64,000 nt of DNA from Flavobacterium soyae (GTDB lineage Bacteria; Bacteroidota; Bacteroidia; Flavobacteriales; Flavobacteriaceae). The stretch lies in assembly GCF_021245985.1 (NCBI RefSeq), contig NZ_JAJQXA010000008.1:173436-237435 (forward strand), read 5' to 3'. Shown in pieces: positions 1-8,909 of this stretch (position 1 is its first letter; every line of letters starts with the position of its first letter). The notes under the pieces were generated by a model. The model was not told the origin of the DNA and did not search any database. It saw only the letters and a program-made list of their open reading frames with translations. Made by a program: the position numbers and the translations under genes.

Positions 1-695
1 CGTTCTTGTCTCAGGCTAAAATGAAAGTTTTAAGACCTGATATTACAGAGTTGGGAGAAAAATACAAAAAAGACCCAATGAAAAAACAACAGGAAACAAT
101 GAAACTGTATAATAAAGCAGGAGTAAACCCAATGGCAGGATGTATTCCCGCATTGATTCAGCTTCCGTTTATGTATGCATCGTTCCAGTTTTTCCCTGCA
201 GCTTTTGAATTAAGACAAAAAGGTTTCCTTTGGGCAGACGATTTATCATCTTTTGACTCGGTTGTAAAATTACCTTTCCATATTCCATTGTACGGAGATC
301 ATATCAGTTTGTTTCCAATTTTGGCAGCAATTGCAATTTTCTTCTATATGAAAATGACCTCTGGAGATCAGCAAATGGCTGCGCCTCAGCAGGAAGGTAT
401 GCCGGATATGGCAAAAATGATGAAAATCATGATTTATGTTTCGCCATTAATGATGTTAATTTTCTTTAATAGTTATGGTGCAGGTTTAAGTTTGTACAAC
501 TTTATCTCGAACTTAATTACTATCGGAATTATGTTTGTTATTAAAAATTATATCGTAGACAGCGACAAAATTCATGCTCAAATTCAGGAAAATAAATTAA
601 AAGAACCTAAAAAGCCAAGCAAATTTCAACAGCGTCTTCAGGATGTGATGGAGCAGCAGGAAGCAGCAAAAAAGGCTCAAAATAAAAAGAAATAA
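1..695 (+). CDS. yidC: Membrane protein insertase YidC, C-terminal part (5' end outside window)
   Basis: This is the C-terminal part of the YidC/Oxa1 insertase, which inserts proteins into the inner membrane alone or with SecYEG. The reading frame is already open at base 3, so the true start lies before the window. The visible part has the conserved cytoplasmic helical loop with MKVLRPDITELGEKYKKDP, the segment AGVNPMAGCIPALIQLPF, several hydrophobic helices (visible residues about 50-65, 95-112, 138-155 and 160-180) and a lysine/glutamine-rich basic tail expected to sit near the ribosome. A strong terminator follows directly, so it ends its transcription unit. The family call is secure. Confidence 0.96.
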   Translation, partial: FLSQAKMKVLRPDITELGEKYKKDPMKKQQETMKLYNKAGVNPMAGCIPALIQLPFMYASFQFFPAAFELRQKGFLWADDLSSFDSVVKLPFHIPLYGDHISLFPILAAIAIFFYMKMTSGDQQMAAPQQEGMPDMAKMMKIMIYVSPLMMLIFFNSYGAGLSLYNFISNLITIGIMFVIKNYIVDSDKIHAQIQENKLKEPKKPSKFQQRLQDVMEQQEAAKKAQNKKK

Positions 696-700
696 ATTCT

Positions 701-728
701 AAAAATCCCGATCTAATCGGGATTTTTT
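701..728 (+). terminator. Rho-independent terminator after yidC
   Basis: A perfect 12-bp inverted repeat AAAAATCCCGAT / ATCGGGATTTTT with a 3-nt loop (CTA) and a T run, six bases after the yidC stop codon. Confidence 0.9.
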
Positions 729-772
729 ATTTTAAAGAGTATGTTTCTTTTTCAAATTGCATATGAAAATTT

Positions 773-780
773 TAACTTTG
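773..780 (+). promoter_or_regulatory. Flavobacterium-type -7 element (TAACTTTG)
   Basis: TAACTTTG matches the Bacteroidota -7 consensus TAnnTTTG and lies 60 bases before the ATG of the MORN-repeat gene. No well-spaced upstream TTG is seen (the nearest is 13 bases away), so only the -7 half is supported. Confidence 0.5.
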
Positions 781-840
781 AGAGCGGCAAAACATACTTT
801 ATGAAACTAATTTTCGTTTAAGTTAAAAATTGTATATAAG

Positions 841-1557
841 ATGATTTCTAAAAAAATAATAATTGGGATTTTATTGCTGAATATTTTCTTTGTAAATGCC
901 CAAACTGAGTTTAATAAATTAGATGCTAACGGAAAAAAAGACGGCGTTTGGAAAGGTGTTTACGAATCAAAACGTCCGCGATATGAAGGAACTTTCAGTC
1001 ACGGAAAAGAAACCGGAATTTTTAAATTTTTTGATGATACAAAAAAAGGCGATGTAATTGCAACACGCGATTTTACAGCTAATGATGGAAGTTCGTATAC
1101 TATTTTCTATGATCAGAATAAAAATATAGTAAGCGAAGGAAAAGAAGTTGGGAAGGAAAGAGAAGGTGAGTGGAAATACTATCATAAAGCGTCAAAAGTT
1201 TTGATGACTTCTGAAACTTATAAAAAAGGTAAATTACAAGGTTTAAGAACGGTTTATTACCCAAATGCCAAAGTTGCTGAAGAAATGACTTATGTGAACG
1301 GTTTAAAAGAAGGAAATTATAAAAAGCTAGGGCAAAACGGAACTATTCAGGAACAGTCTGTATTTAAAAATAACGAGTATGAAGGCGATGCTGTTTTTTA
1401 TGATGCAGATGGAGTTGTAGCTTCTAAAGGGAAGTTTGTAAAAGGAAAAAAAGCCGGAATCTGGCAGTTTTATACAAGAGGGAAATTGACCAAAGAAGTT
1501 AATATGAGCGATCCAAAAAGTGCTTATAAAGCCAATTCAAAACCTAAGAACGAATAA
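841..1557 (+). CDS. Exported MORN-repeat protein (YwqK-antitoxin-like family)
   Basis: A 238-residue protein with a signal peptide (residues about 1-20, ending VNAQ) followed by repeated MORN-like units of the type G-x-W/F-K-x-Y, for example DGVWKGVY, GTFSHGKETGIFKFF, EGEWKYY, GLRTVYYPNAK and AGIWQFY. Automated pipelines often name such proteins toxin-antitoxin YwqK antitoxins. The exported location and the lack of a toxin-like neighbour make that role doubtful here; beta-hairpin MORN repeats usually act in protein or lipid contact. It stands alone between the yidC terminator and a large inverted repeat. Function unknown. Confidence 0.8.
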   Translation: MISKKIIIGILLLNIFFVNAQTEFNKLDANGKKDGVWKGVYESKRPRYEGTFSHGKETGIFKFFDDTKKGDVIATRDFTANDGSSYTIFYDQNKNIVSEGKEVGKEREGEWKYYHKASKVLMTSETYKKGKLQGLRTVYYPNAKVAEEMTYVNGLKEGNYKKLGQNGTIQEQSVFKNNEYEGDAVFYDADGVVASKGKFVKGKKAGIWQFYTRGKLTKEVNMSDPKSAYKANSKPKNE

Positions 1558-1588
1558 CATACTTGCCCGCTTTGAGGGCATTTTTTTT

Positions 1589-1670
1589 GCCGCGAATTAC
1601 ACTAATTTCCACGAATTTTTATTTAACTAAAGCAAAAAATTAATTCGTGGAAATTAGTGTAATTCGCGGC
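1589..1670. repeat. Perfect 29-bp inverted repeat (GCCGCGAATTACACTAATTT family)
   Basis: Bases 1589-1617 and 1642-1670 are exact reverse complements over 29 bases, separated by a 24-base AT-rich loop. The arms begin GCCGCGAATTACACTAATTT. A half-copy of the same theme (AATTCGTGAATTCGTGGC) follows at 1689-1706, and another lies at 14924-14953. It sits just after the MORN-repeat gene and could end transcription in either direction, but it has no proper T run. I read it as a dispersed intergenic repeat. Confidence 0.85.
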
Positions 1671-1688
1671 AAACTTTTTCTCAAAATA

Positions 1689-1706
1689 AATTCGTGAATT
1701 CGTGGC
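1689..1706. repeat. Half-copy of the TTCGTGGC repeat family
   Basis: AATTCGTGAATTCGTGGC resembles the right arm of the neighbouring inverted repeat, and the same motif recurs before pepD at 14924-14953. Confidence 0.55.
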
Positions 1707-1756
1707 TGATTTTTTACTCAATTGTTTAAATTTGATTGAGCTAATATTTTGATTCA

Positions 1757-2314
1757 ATGGATTTAAACGAACTTACAGGAAGATTTTTTTTATTGTTTTT
1801 TTCGATTTTGGTTTTGTACTTTTTCTCAAACAGAAAAGATAACGAAACCATAAATCCGTTGATGGTTATTGTTGGTCTCTGTACTTTTTCTCTATGTTAC
1901 TTATTTACAAAAATTGAAATAGGAGTTGGGATTGGTTTTGGGTTGTTTGCTATTTTCTCCATTTTAAGATTTAGGACACAATCGTTTACTGTAAACGCGA
2001 TCATCTTTCTTTTTGCAACAATAACACTTTCTATTTTAGATATTATGTATCCTTTTGAGAAAATAGAAATACTCTTATTTTTTCAAATCATCATTATTGG
2101 GTTTTATGTTGCAGCGTCTATTATAGTGAACAAAAAATCTTCAAAATACCTCAATACTGTCGATGTGAAAATCCCGCTGATAAACGATTTTTCTTTAGAA
2201 AATGGAAATATCCGCAAAGCAGTTCAGGAAAAAATAAACATTCAGGATTTTGATTTTAAAATTGTTTTAGTCAATACCGTTTCTAATGAAATAGATCTTT
2301 TAGTTTTTTATTAG
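1757..2314 (+). CDS. DUF4956 family membrane protein
   Basis: A 185-residue protein with four or five hydrophobic helices (about residues 8-26, 33-52, 55-72, 76-96 and 102-122) and a soluble C-terminal domain of about 60 residues. The signature GFGLFAIFSILRFRT at residues 58-72 is typical of DUF4956. In other genomes such proteins often sit beside a VTC-type polyphosphate polymerase or CotH, and neither is nearby here, so no pathway can be assigned. It starts with ATG and has no close co-directional neighbour. Confidence 0.8.
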   Translation: MDLNELTGRFFLLFFSILVLYFFSNRKDNETINPLMVIVGLCTFSLCYLFTKIEIGVGIGFGLFAIFSILRFRTQSFTVNAIIFLFATITLSILDIMYPFEKIEILLFFQIIIIGFYVAASIIVNKKSSKYLNTVDVKIPLINDFSLENGNIRKAVQEKINIQDFDFKIVLVNTVSNEIDLLVFY

Positions 2315-2364
2315 TCAGGCAAATTCAGAAGTAAGGCAGCTATAAAATAGTACAATAAGTTTTT

Positions 2365-2483
2365 TTTTCACGCAGATTTTTTGATAAAGTTTTCTCGAAC
2401 AATAATCTGCTAAATCTGCAGAATTTGCGAGAGTTTTGCCAACACATTTTATGAATCATTTTAATCCCTTAATCTGTGGCAGA
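2365..2483. repeat. Intergenic stretch with CAGATT / AATCTGTGGC repeat fragments
   Basis: Between the convergent DUF4956 and dikinase-like genes lie CACGCAGATT, AATCTGCTAAATCTGC and TTAATCTGTGGCAGAA. These resemble the arms of the intact inverted repeat at 13107-13199. This looks like a degraded member of that family, with no coding capacity. Confidence 0.4.
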
Positions 2484-2542
2484 ATAAACTTTACATCTTC
2501 GCTCCCGATAGCTAAATGTTATTTTTTTTTATTGAATTGTGT

Positions 2543-4420
2543 CTAATCATTAAAAGGACGAACCTGTTTGATATATAAATCCCGATTTTCACCAACGATT
2601 TTAAATTCTATATCTACAGGATGGAAAAGATTTTTCTTCCAGTATCGATACATTTTTTCTTCAATTTTTTTGCTGACAAGAAAAAGCCGGCTCATTTCTT
2701 TTCGGCTCAATAAAGGTTCATTATTATTGAGATTTGAATTTGAGATATAATCGACATCAAAATCGTCATCGTTAGTTCCAGAGTTTAAATGATAGGCTAC
2801 AAACTGCTCGCAGATTTCTCCTTTTTCTGGTTTTACAACAGAGTTTTCTCCTTTTTGAATATTAACCGTAATTCCGGGAAAATTTTTCCTAAAAATGTTT
2901 CTTGTAATCACAACGCCATTTGCTAATTCATCCGGAAAAGAACGGTGTACTAAAACACCCATTGCAATATTCTGCTGATCGATTCCAAAAAGCTCTCTTT
3001 CATTATACGAAGCTTCATTCCATACACTTGCCCAAACTTGCTTAATTGCTTTTTCGAATGTTTTGATGCTGTCTCCTAGAATTCCGGTTTTAGAATCATA
3101 CAATCCGGCACCGTTAAAATCATCCAGATCTTCTGCATTTGTTGAGGAACGAAATCTGAAATTTTTGAATTTCGTATCTTTAAATGTTACATTCAATTTC
3201 GAAATTAACTCAGGATCGACAGGCTCTTTTTTAATGGCATCACGAATTTTTTTCAATTGCTGATTTACCCAAACCGTTGAATCTTTTTTCGAAGAATTCA
3301 AAAGCTCTTGTATTAAAGGAGAAATCGATTCTTTCTGAATATGTTTCGTATAAAAATAAAACGGAATAGCGTGCGCATCTTCTGGGGTTTTAAATGGAGT
3401 TTCTTTTGAAATAGCAATCAAATACGACATGTTTTGTGCTTTTGATCCAATGTAATTAACTCCTTTTTTTAAAATTTTAGACAAATCAACTAACTCAGTA
3501 ATGCTATTATCAATAATTAATTTTTTATTTTTAGAATTTGTTTTAACAACAATCTTTTTATCAGTCTCTTTTATAAAAAAAGTATCAACCTGAATTTTTA
3601 ATTCTACTTTTTTAGAAAGTAATCTTTTAATGTTTTCATCTTTTAAGGCTAATGTATATGCCATAATTGGAATTTTTCTGTTTTTGCCTAACAGTACTAA
3701 ATGGCTCAATGGCGTTTGCAGTTCGTTGACAATAATTCCCCTTACATTGGGTAAAATATCCGGTGTTCCGTCTAAAATAATAATTTCATCAGGATTTGGT
3801 TTTACTTTATCCAGCTCTTTGATTTTGTATTGTTTTAAAATACCAACGTTGTTTCCTGAAACAACTTCCTGATATTTTATTTCATTAAAAATATAATCTG
3901 ATTTTACACACGGAATTTTAAATTGTTTTAAGCGAAACCATTCCATCTGCTCAGGATTATTCAAATAAAATTTTAAATTTTGACCAATAAAAATAGATTG
4001 AATTACTAAGTTGAAAAAACGCTCAATTAACGGAACGGGCATATGATCTGAAGCAGCGAGTTCAAAAATCCATTTATCAGTTCCTTTTATGTGGTTGAGA
4101 TTTCCCAATAAAAAATCTCTGTCTTTTAAAGTGCTGCTGTAATTCTCATTATTAAATATTTGCAAGTCGTAATTGTATCTCAGATAATTGGTTACAAAAT
4201 CATAATGCAGCGGAATCAAAGTACTATTGAAATAATACATTTTTTGTTTTCTTAAATCATAAACGACTTTTACCGATTCGATATTTGAAAATTTATCTGA
4301 TAAAGGTTTTCCTCTAAATGCTTTATATTCTTCATAATTTGCTAATGATGAAGAATATCTTTGCGCAGTTAAAGACATGAAAATGAAAAAGAAAAATAAG
4401 CTGTAAATGTATTTTTTCAT
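2543..4420 (-). CDS. Exported PEP-synthase/glucan-dikinase-like protein
   Basis: A 625-residue protein with an N-terminal signal peptide (residues about 1-19, ending LTAQ). The C-terminal third matches the ATP-binding domain of pyruvate phosphate dikinase/PEP synthase: FRFRSSTNAEDLDDFNGAGL, then NIAMGVLVHRSF and the closing DLYIKQVRPF. Ahead of it, around residues 205-255, is a swivelling phosphohistidine-type domain with QTPLSHLVLLGKNRKIPIMA, whose His240 aligns with the phosphorylated histidine. The histidine domain precedes the ATP-binding domain, as in alpha-glucan water dikinases and unlike PpsA. An export signal on an ATP-using enzyme is odd, since the periplasm holds no known ATP pool. 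Substrate unknown. Confidence 0.75.
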   Translation of the reverse strand: MKKYIYSLFFFFIFMSLTAQRYSSSLANYEEYKAFRGKPLSDKFSNIESVKVVYDLRKQKMYYFNSTLIPLHYDFVTNYLRYNYDLQIFNNENYSSTLKDRDFLLGNLNHIKGTDKWIFELAASDHMPVPLIERFFNLVIQSIFIGQNLKFYLNNPEQMEWFRLKQFKIPCVKSDYIFNEIKYQEVVSGNNVGILKQYKIKELDKVKPNPDEIIILDGTPDILPNVRGIIVNELQTPLSHLVLLGKNRKIPIMAYTLALKDENIKRLLSKKVELKIQVDTFFIKETDKKIVVKTNSKNKKLIIDNSITELVDLSKILKKGVNYIGSKAQNMSYLIAISKETPFKTPEDAHAIPFYFYTKHIQKESISPLIQELLNSSKKDSTVWVNQQLKKIRDAIKKEPVDPELISKLNVTFKDTKFKNFRFRSSTNAEDLDDFNGAGLYDSKTGILGDSIKTFEKAIKQVWASVWNEASYNERELFGIDQQNIAMGVLVHRSFPDELANGVVITRNIFRKNFPGITVNIQKGENSVVKPEKGEICEQFVAYHLNSGTNDDDFDVDYISNSNLNNNEPLLSRKEMSRLFLVSKKIEEKMYRYWKKNLFHPVDIEFKIVGENRDLYIKQVRPFND

Positions 4421-4525
4421 GACAATTGTATTGAATATTAAAAGTAAGTATTTAAACCATAAGTTTTATCTACTGCGGGATTATATAAACTAATTAAAAC
4501 CAGTAAGATTTTCTAAAATATGACT

Positions 4526-4533
4526 TACCTTTG
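4526..4533 (+). promoter_or_regulatory. -7 element (TACCTTTG) upstream of mnmA
   Basis: TACCTTTG fits TAnnTTTG and lies 30 bases before the mnmA ATG. No clear TTG is found at the expected distance upstream. Confidence 0.55.
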
Positions 4534-4562
4534 CACCCTTGTAAAATTATAAAGATTTTAAA

Positions 4563-5750
4563 ATGAAACGTGTAGTTGTTGGTCTTTCTGGTGGGGTAGA
4601 TTCTAGTGTTGCTGCTTATTTATTGCAGCAGCAGGGATACGAAGTTATTGGGCTTTTTATGAAAAATTGGCATGATGACTCAGTTACTATTTCTAACGAA
4701 TGTCCTTGGTTAGAAGATAGTAATGATGCTTTATTAGTGGCTGAAAAACTTGGAATACCGTTTCAAACTGTTGATTTAAGCGAGGAATACAAAGAAAAAA
4801 TCGTTGATTATATGTTCAACGAATACGAAAAAGGACGAACTCCAAATCCTGATGTGCTTTGTAACCGCGAAATCAAATTTGATGTTTTTATGAAAATTGC
4901 ACTAAGCCTTGGTGCTGATTATGTTGCGACTGGGCATTACTGCCAAAAAAGCGAAATTGAGGTTGACGGAAAAACGGTTTATCAATTGATTGCCGGAAAT
5001 GATATTAACAAAGATCAGTCTTATTTTTTATGCCAGTTATCACAGGAACAATTATCTAAAGCATTGTTCCCGATTGGTGCTTTGACAAAACCTGAAGTTC
5101 GCGAAATTGCTGCTGAAATGGAATTAGTAACTGCCGAAAAGAAGGATTCACAGGGACTTTGCTTTATCGGAAAAGTTCGTTTACCAGAATTTTTGCAGCA
5201 AAAATTACAGCCAAAAGAAGGTAAAATTGTTCAAATTGATAAAAACGACCCGATTTATAATGTTGAAAAACCAGCTGAATTATCTTTAGAAGAAGATCTA
5301 AAAATTGAAGCTCAAAAACTGCATTATCTTCCAACAATGGGAAAAATTATGGGCAAACATCAGGGTGCACATTATTTTACTGTTGGTCAGAGAAAAGGAT
5401 TGAATGTTGGCGGAACTACAGATCCGTTATTTGTTATTGCTACAGATGTTGAAACTAATACCATTTATACCGGTTTAACAAGCAGTCACCCTGGATTGTT
5501 TAAAAAAGCTTTATTTGTTGGAGAATCTGAAGTACACTGGGTTCGCGAAGATTTGAAGTTAAATGCGGGTGAAAAAATGGAAGTTATGGCGAGAATTCGT
5601 TACCGTCAGCCGTTACAAAAAGCGACACTTCATCAATTTGAAGACGGAATGTACGTTCATTTTGAAGAACCACAATCTGCAATAACAAAAGGTCAGTTTG
5701 TTGCCTGGTATTTAGAAAATGAATTAGTTGGTTCGGGAGTAATTTCTTAG
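4563..5750 (+). CDS. mnmA: tRNA-specific 2-thiouridylase MnmA
   Basis: MnmA adds sulfur to U34 of tRNA-Lys, -Glu and -Gln in an ATP-dependent reaction. The 395-residue sequence has the PP-loop SGGVDSSVA at residues 9-17, the first catalytic cysteine Cys100 in [13 protein letters not shown] and the second, Cys200, in [11 protein letters not shown], followed by the C-terminal beta-barrel part ([12 protein letters not shown]). The length is somewhat above the usual 360-370, with an insert around residues 225-260. It appears to head a co-directional run with the protease (43-base gap) and the flavoenzyme. Confidence 0.97.
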   Translation: MKRVVVGLSGGVDSSVAAYLLQQQGYEVIGLFMKNWHDDSVTISNECPWLEDSNDALLVAEKLGIPFQTVDLSEEYKEKIVDYMFNEYEKGRTPNPDVLCNREIKFDVFMKIALSLGADYVATGHYCQKSEIEVDGKTVYQLIAGNDINKDQSYFLCQLSQEQLSKALFPIGALTKPEVREIAAEMELVTAEKKDSQGLCFIGKVRLPEFLQQKLQPKEGKIVQIDKNDPIYNVEKPAELSLEEDLKIEAQKLHYLPTMGKIMGKHQGAHYFTVGQRKGLNVGGTTDPLFVIATDVETNTIYTGLTSSHPGLFKKALFVGESEVHWVREDLKLNAGEKMEVMARIRYRQPLQKATLHQFEDGMYVHFEEPQSAITKGQFVAWYLENELVGSGVIS

Positions 5751-5793
5751 CTTTATACTTTTTTACGAAGGACTTCCTTTTAAAAGAGTATAT

Positions 5794-7395
5794 ATGAAAC
5801 ACAGCTTTACTTTTCTTTTACTATTGTTTTCTACTGTAATGTTTTCTCAGGAAGAAGATGCCTGGGTATATTTTACGGGAAAACCAAATGCTCAGGATTT
5901 TTTCGATAATCCGTCGCTGACCCTTTCGCAGAGATCATTAGATCGCCGTACTGCACAAAATATTGCATTAAATACTACAGATGCACCTCTTGAAATTACG
6001 TATGTAAATCAGGTAAAAGCCAGTACAGGAATAACTGTAATGGCACAGTCGAAATGGTTAAATGCACTTCATGTTAGAGGAACTCAAGCCAATATTACGG
6101 CTTTAAAGTCCCTTTCGTATGTTGATAAAGTAGTTTTTGCAAATAAAGCATTGAATGTAACTTCAAAAAAAGTTTCGCAAAATAGTATTGCAGCGGTAAA
6201 AAATAAGCTGGAAACTACGATTGATTATGCTTATGGAAATTCTGCAAATCAAATTCAAATGCTTAACGGACAAGTTCTGCATCAGCAGAATTATACAGGG
6301 TCTGGAAAAGTAATTGCTGTTTTAGATGCCGGTTATCCGGGTGTAAATACAGCAGAACCTTTTAAACGATTACGAGATAATAATTTAATTTTAGGAGGTT
6401 ATGATTATGTAAGCAGAAGTACGAATTTTTATGCCGGAGACGATCACGGAACTTTAGTTTTATCTACAATGGGCGGTTACACAGAGAATTCTTTGGTAGG
6501 GACTGCTCCAGATGCTTCTTATTATTTATTTATAACAGAAAATGATGCTTCTGAAAATCCTGTCGAAGAATCGTATTGGGTTGAAGCTGCAGAACAAGCT
6601 GATGCCTATGGAGTTGATATCATTACAACTTCATTAGGTTATTTTAGTTTTGATAACACCAATTACAGTCATACATACAGCGATATGAATGGCACAACAA
6701 ATTTTATTACAAAAGGTGCCGAAATAGCTTTTAGTAAAGGAATTATCGTTTTAGCATCTGCGGGAAACGAAGGAAATCAGGTTGAAAATCATGTTGGATC
6801 GCCCGGAGATGGAGCTTCAGTTATTACGGTTGGTTCTGTTAACGCTGCAAAAGTTAAAGCCTCTTCCAGCTCTATAGGACCAAGTTTTGATAATCGTATA
6901 AAACCAGATATAATGGCGCAGGGTGTTGCCGCTGTTGTTGCAAACACTTCAGGAACTATTGGTACGGCTAACGGAACTTCTTTTTCATGCCCTATTATGG
7001 CAGGAATGATAGCTTGTCTCTGGCAGGCATTTCCATCAAAAACAAATCAGGAAATTAAACAAATGATTCTGCAGTCTGCAGATCGATATACAACTCCTGA
7101 TAATAATTATGGTTATGGAATACCAAATTTTGGGTCGACTTTAAGTGTAGATGTTTTTCAGTCTTCATCGGATTTTTCAGTTTATCCAAATCCGGCAAAA
7201 TCTAATATTTCTTTTTTGTTTGCTGATGAAACAGCTTCTGTATGTATTTATTCCATTTTAGGACAAAAGCTGATTGAAAAACAAATAACAAACCAAAATC
7301 CGGTTCTTTCTGTTGAAAGTTTAACCAGCGGACTGTATTTTTATACTTTTAAGTCTGAAGGTTTACAAAAAACAGGAAAAATAATAAAACAATAA
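5794..7395 (+). CDS. S8 family (subtilisin-like) serine protease with T9SS sorting domain
   Basis: A 533-residue secreted protease. It has a signal peptide (about 1-18), a propeptide-like region to about 165 and a subtilisin catalytic domain with Asp178 (VIAVLDAGYPG), His218 (DDHGTLV), oxyanion Asn325 (SAGNEGN) and Ser396 (NGTSFSCP). The last 75 residues are a type A T9SS sorting domain: DFSVYPNPAKSNISF, then YSILGQKL and the final KTGKIIKQ. The protein should therefore be exported by Sec and then carried across the outer membrane by T9SS. It follows mnmA by 43 bases. Confidence 0.95.
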   Translation: MKHSFTFLLLLFSTVMFSQEEDAWVYFTGKPNAQDFFDNPSLTLSQRSLDRRTAQNIALNTTDAPLEITYVNQVKASTGITVMAQSKWLNALHVRGTQANITALKSLSYVDKVVFANKALNVTSKKVSQNSIAAVKNKLETTIDYAYGNSANQIQMLNGQVLHQQNYTGSGKVIAVLDAGYPGVNTAEPFKRLRDNNLILGGYDYVSRSTNFYAGDDHGTLVLSTMGGYTENSLVGTAPDASYYLFITENDASENPVEESYWVEAAEQADAYGVDIITTSLGYFSFDNTNYSHTYSDMNGTTNFITKGAEIAFSKGIIVLASAGNEGNQVENHVGSPGDGASVITVGSVNAAKVKASSSSIGPSFDNRIKPDIMAQGVAAVVANTSGTIGTANGTSFSCPIMAGMIACLWQAFPSKTNQEIKQMILQSADRYTTPDNNYGYGIPNFGSTLSVDVFQSSSDFSVYPNPAKSNISFLFADETASVCIYSILGQKLIEKQITNQNPVLSVESLTSGLYFYTFKSEGLQKTGKIIKQ

Positions 7396-7403
7396 TAGTT
7401 TTA

Positions 7404-8348
7404 ATGAACAGAATTACACAGCTTTTCAATACAAAATATCCAATTATTCAAGGCGGAATGATCTGGAACAGTGGTTACAAATTAGCATCTGCAGTGAGTA
7501 ATGCAGGTGGTTTAGGCTTGATTGGAGCTGGATCAATGTATCCTGATGTTTTAAGAGAACATATTCAGAAATGTAAAAAAGCGACTGATAAACCATTTGG
7601 AGTTAATATTCCGATGTTATATCCCAATATTGAAGAGATTATGAATATTGTGGTCGAAGAAGATGTAAAAATTGTTTTTACTTCGGCAGGAAACCCTAAA
7701 ACCTGGACTTCGTTTTTAAAAGGAAAAGGGATAACGGTTGTTCATGTTGTTAGCAGCAGCACTTTTGCATTAAAAGCACAAGAAGCAGGCGTAGATGCTA
7801 TTGTTGCCGAAGGTTTTGAAGCAGGCGGACACAATGGTCGTGATGAAACTACAACTTTAACTTTGATTCCTATGGTTAAAGAAAAAATACAAATTCCTCT
7901 TATTGCCGCTGGCGGAATTGCAACGGGGAGAGGAATGCTGGCCGCAATGATTTTAGGTGCTGATGGAGTACAGGTTGGGAGTCGTTTTGCAGCGTCGATA
8001 GAATCTTCTGCCCACAATAATTTTAAAGAAACGATAGTTAATATAAAAGAAGGAGATACACAATTGACTTTGAAAGAATTAGCTCCGGTTCGATTGGTAA
8101 AGAATAAATTTTATAATGATGTTCAGGCTTTGTATGAAAAATGCCCTTCTAAAGATGAATTAATCCAGCTTTTAGGAAGAGCAAGAGCTAAAAAAGGAAT
8201 GTTTGAAGGTGATCTTGAAGAAGGTGAACTTGAAATAGGACAAATCGCCGGACTGATTCATAAAATTCTTCCTGTAGAACAAATTGTTCAAGAAATGATG
8301 TCTGATTTTAGAGATGCATGCAAAGAAAAAGCTACATTTGAGTTTTAA
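7404..8348 (+). CDS. NAD(P)H-dependent flavin oxidoreductase (nitronate monooxygenase / FabK-like)
   Basis: A 314-residue TIM-barrel flavoenzyme of the 2-nitropropane dioxygenase family. Visible family features are the N-terminal YPIIQGGM, SNAGGLGLIGAG, EGFEAGGHNGRD (FMN and substrate site), PLIAAGGIATGRGMLAAM and GADGVQVGSRFAAS. Members either oxidise nitronates or act as enoyl-ACP reductase II (FabK), and sequence alone does not separate the two here. It begins eight bases after the protease stop codon, so the two are probably cotranscribed. Confidence 0.9.
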   Translation: MNRITQLFNTKYPIIQGGMIWNSGYKLASAVSNAGGLGLIGAGSMYPDVLREHIQKCKKATDKPFGVNIPMLYPNIEEIMNIVVEEDVKIVFTSAGNPKTWTSFLKGKGITVVHVVSSSTFALKAQEAGVDAIVAEGFEAGGHNGRDETTTLTLIPMVKEKIQIPLIAAGGIATGRGMLAAMILGADGVQVGSRFAASIESSAHNNFKETIVNIKEGDTQLTLKELAPVRLVKNKFYNDVQALYEKCPSKDELIQLLGRARAKKGMFEGDLEEGELEIGQIAGLIHKILPVEQIVQEMMSDFRDACKEKATFEF

Positions 8349-8368
8349 TTACCTGTAAGAAATATTTT

Positions 8369-8779
8369 ATGAATTATATTCGTGCCTATATAATAGTATT
8401 GTTTCTGGCTTTTGGATTACAACAAGTTCAGAGTCAGTCGTATCATTTTAAAACTTCAGGATTTAGTGTTTTAGAAAAAAATGAAAAAGGAAAGTGGGGG
8501 CAGTGGTCTGATCTTGATTTGGTTAATCTCTCTGTAGTTCTTGATACTGATAAGCATAGGATAGTAGTATATTCTCAGGAAATACAGCTTTTTAGTATTC
8601 TGGATTACATCGAACGAGAAGAAAACGATACAGATATTGTATATTCTTTTATGTGCAAAGACAATGACGGAAGAGAATGTAAACTTTCTATTATCACACG
8701 TAAAAAACAAGATAATCGCAAACAGCTTTATATCAATTACGACGATCATATTATTGTTTATAATATTTTTACGGTGTAA
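8369..8779 (+). CDS. Small exported protein of unknown function
   Basis: A 136-residue protein with a signal peptide (about residues 1-22, ending VQSQ) and no family I recognise. The mature part is rich in beta-strand-forming and charged residues. It begins 20 bases after the flavoenzyme and probably belongs to the same transcript. The regular codon use and good signal peptide support a real gene. Confidence 0.7.
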   Translation: MNYIRAYIIVLFLAFGLQQVQSQSYHFKTSGFSVLEKNEKGKWGQWSDLDLVNLSVVLDTDKHRIVVYSQEIQLFSILDYIEREENDTDIVYSFMCKDNDGRECKLSIITRKKQDNRKQLYINYDDHIIVYNIFTV

Positions 8780-8909
8780 CGATGCAGAATTTTTTCAATC
8801 GTAAATTTAAAAACATATTTATCATTGACTTTCATTTTGAATGTATCATCAAGAAGGGGAGGTAAAATTATATACTGAAAAAATATTTTGAACCCGAAAA
8901 AGTTAGAGT

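Noticed and set aside
967..1185. Open frame of 72 codons on the minus strand inside the MORN-repeat gene
   Set aside because: Antisense shadow of a clearly coding plus-strand gene; no family features and no promoter.
7742..8017. Open frame of 91 codons opposite the flavoenzyme gene
   Set aside because: Composition reflects the complement of the conserved barrel codons; no start region of its own.
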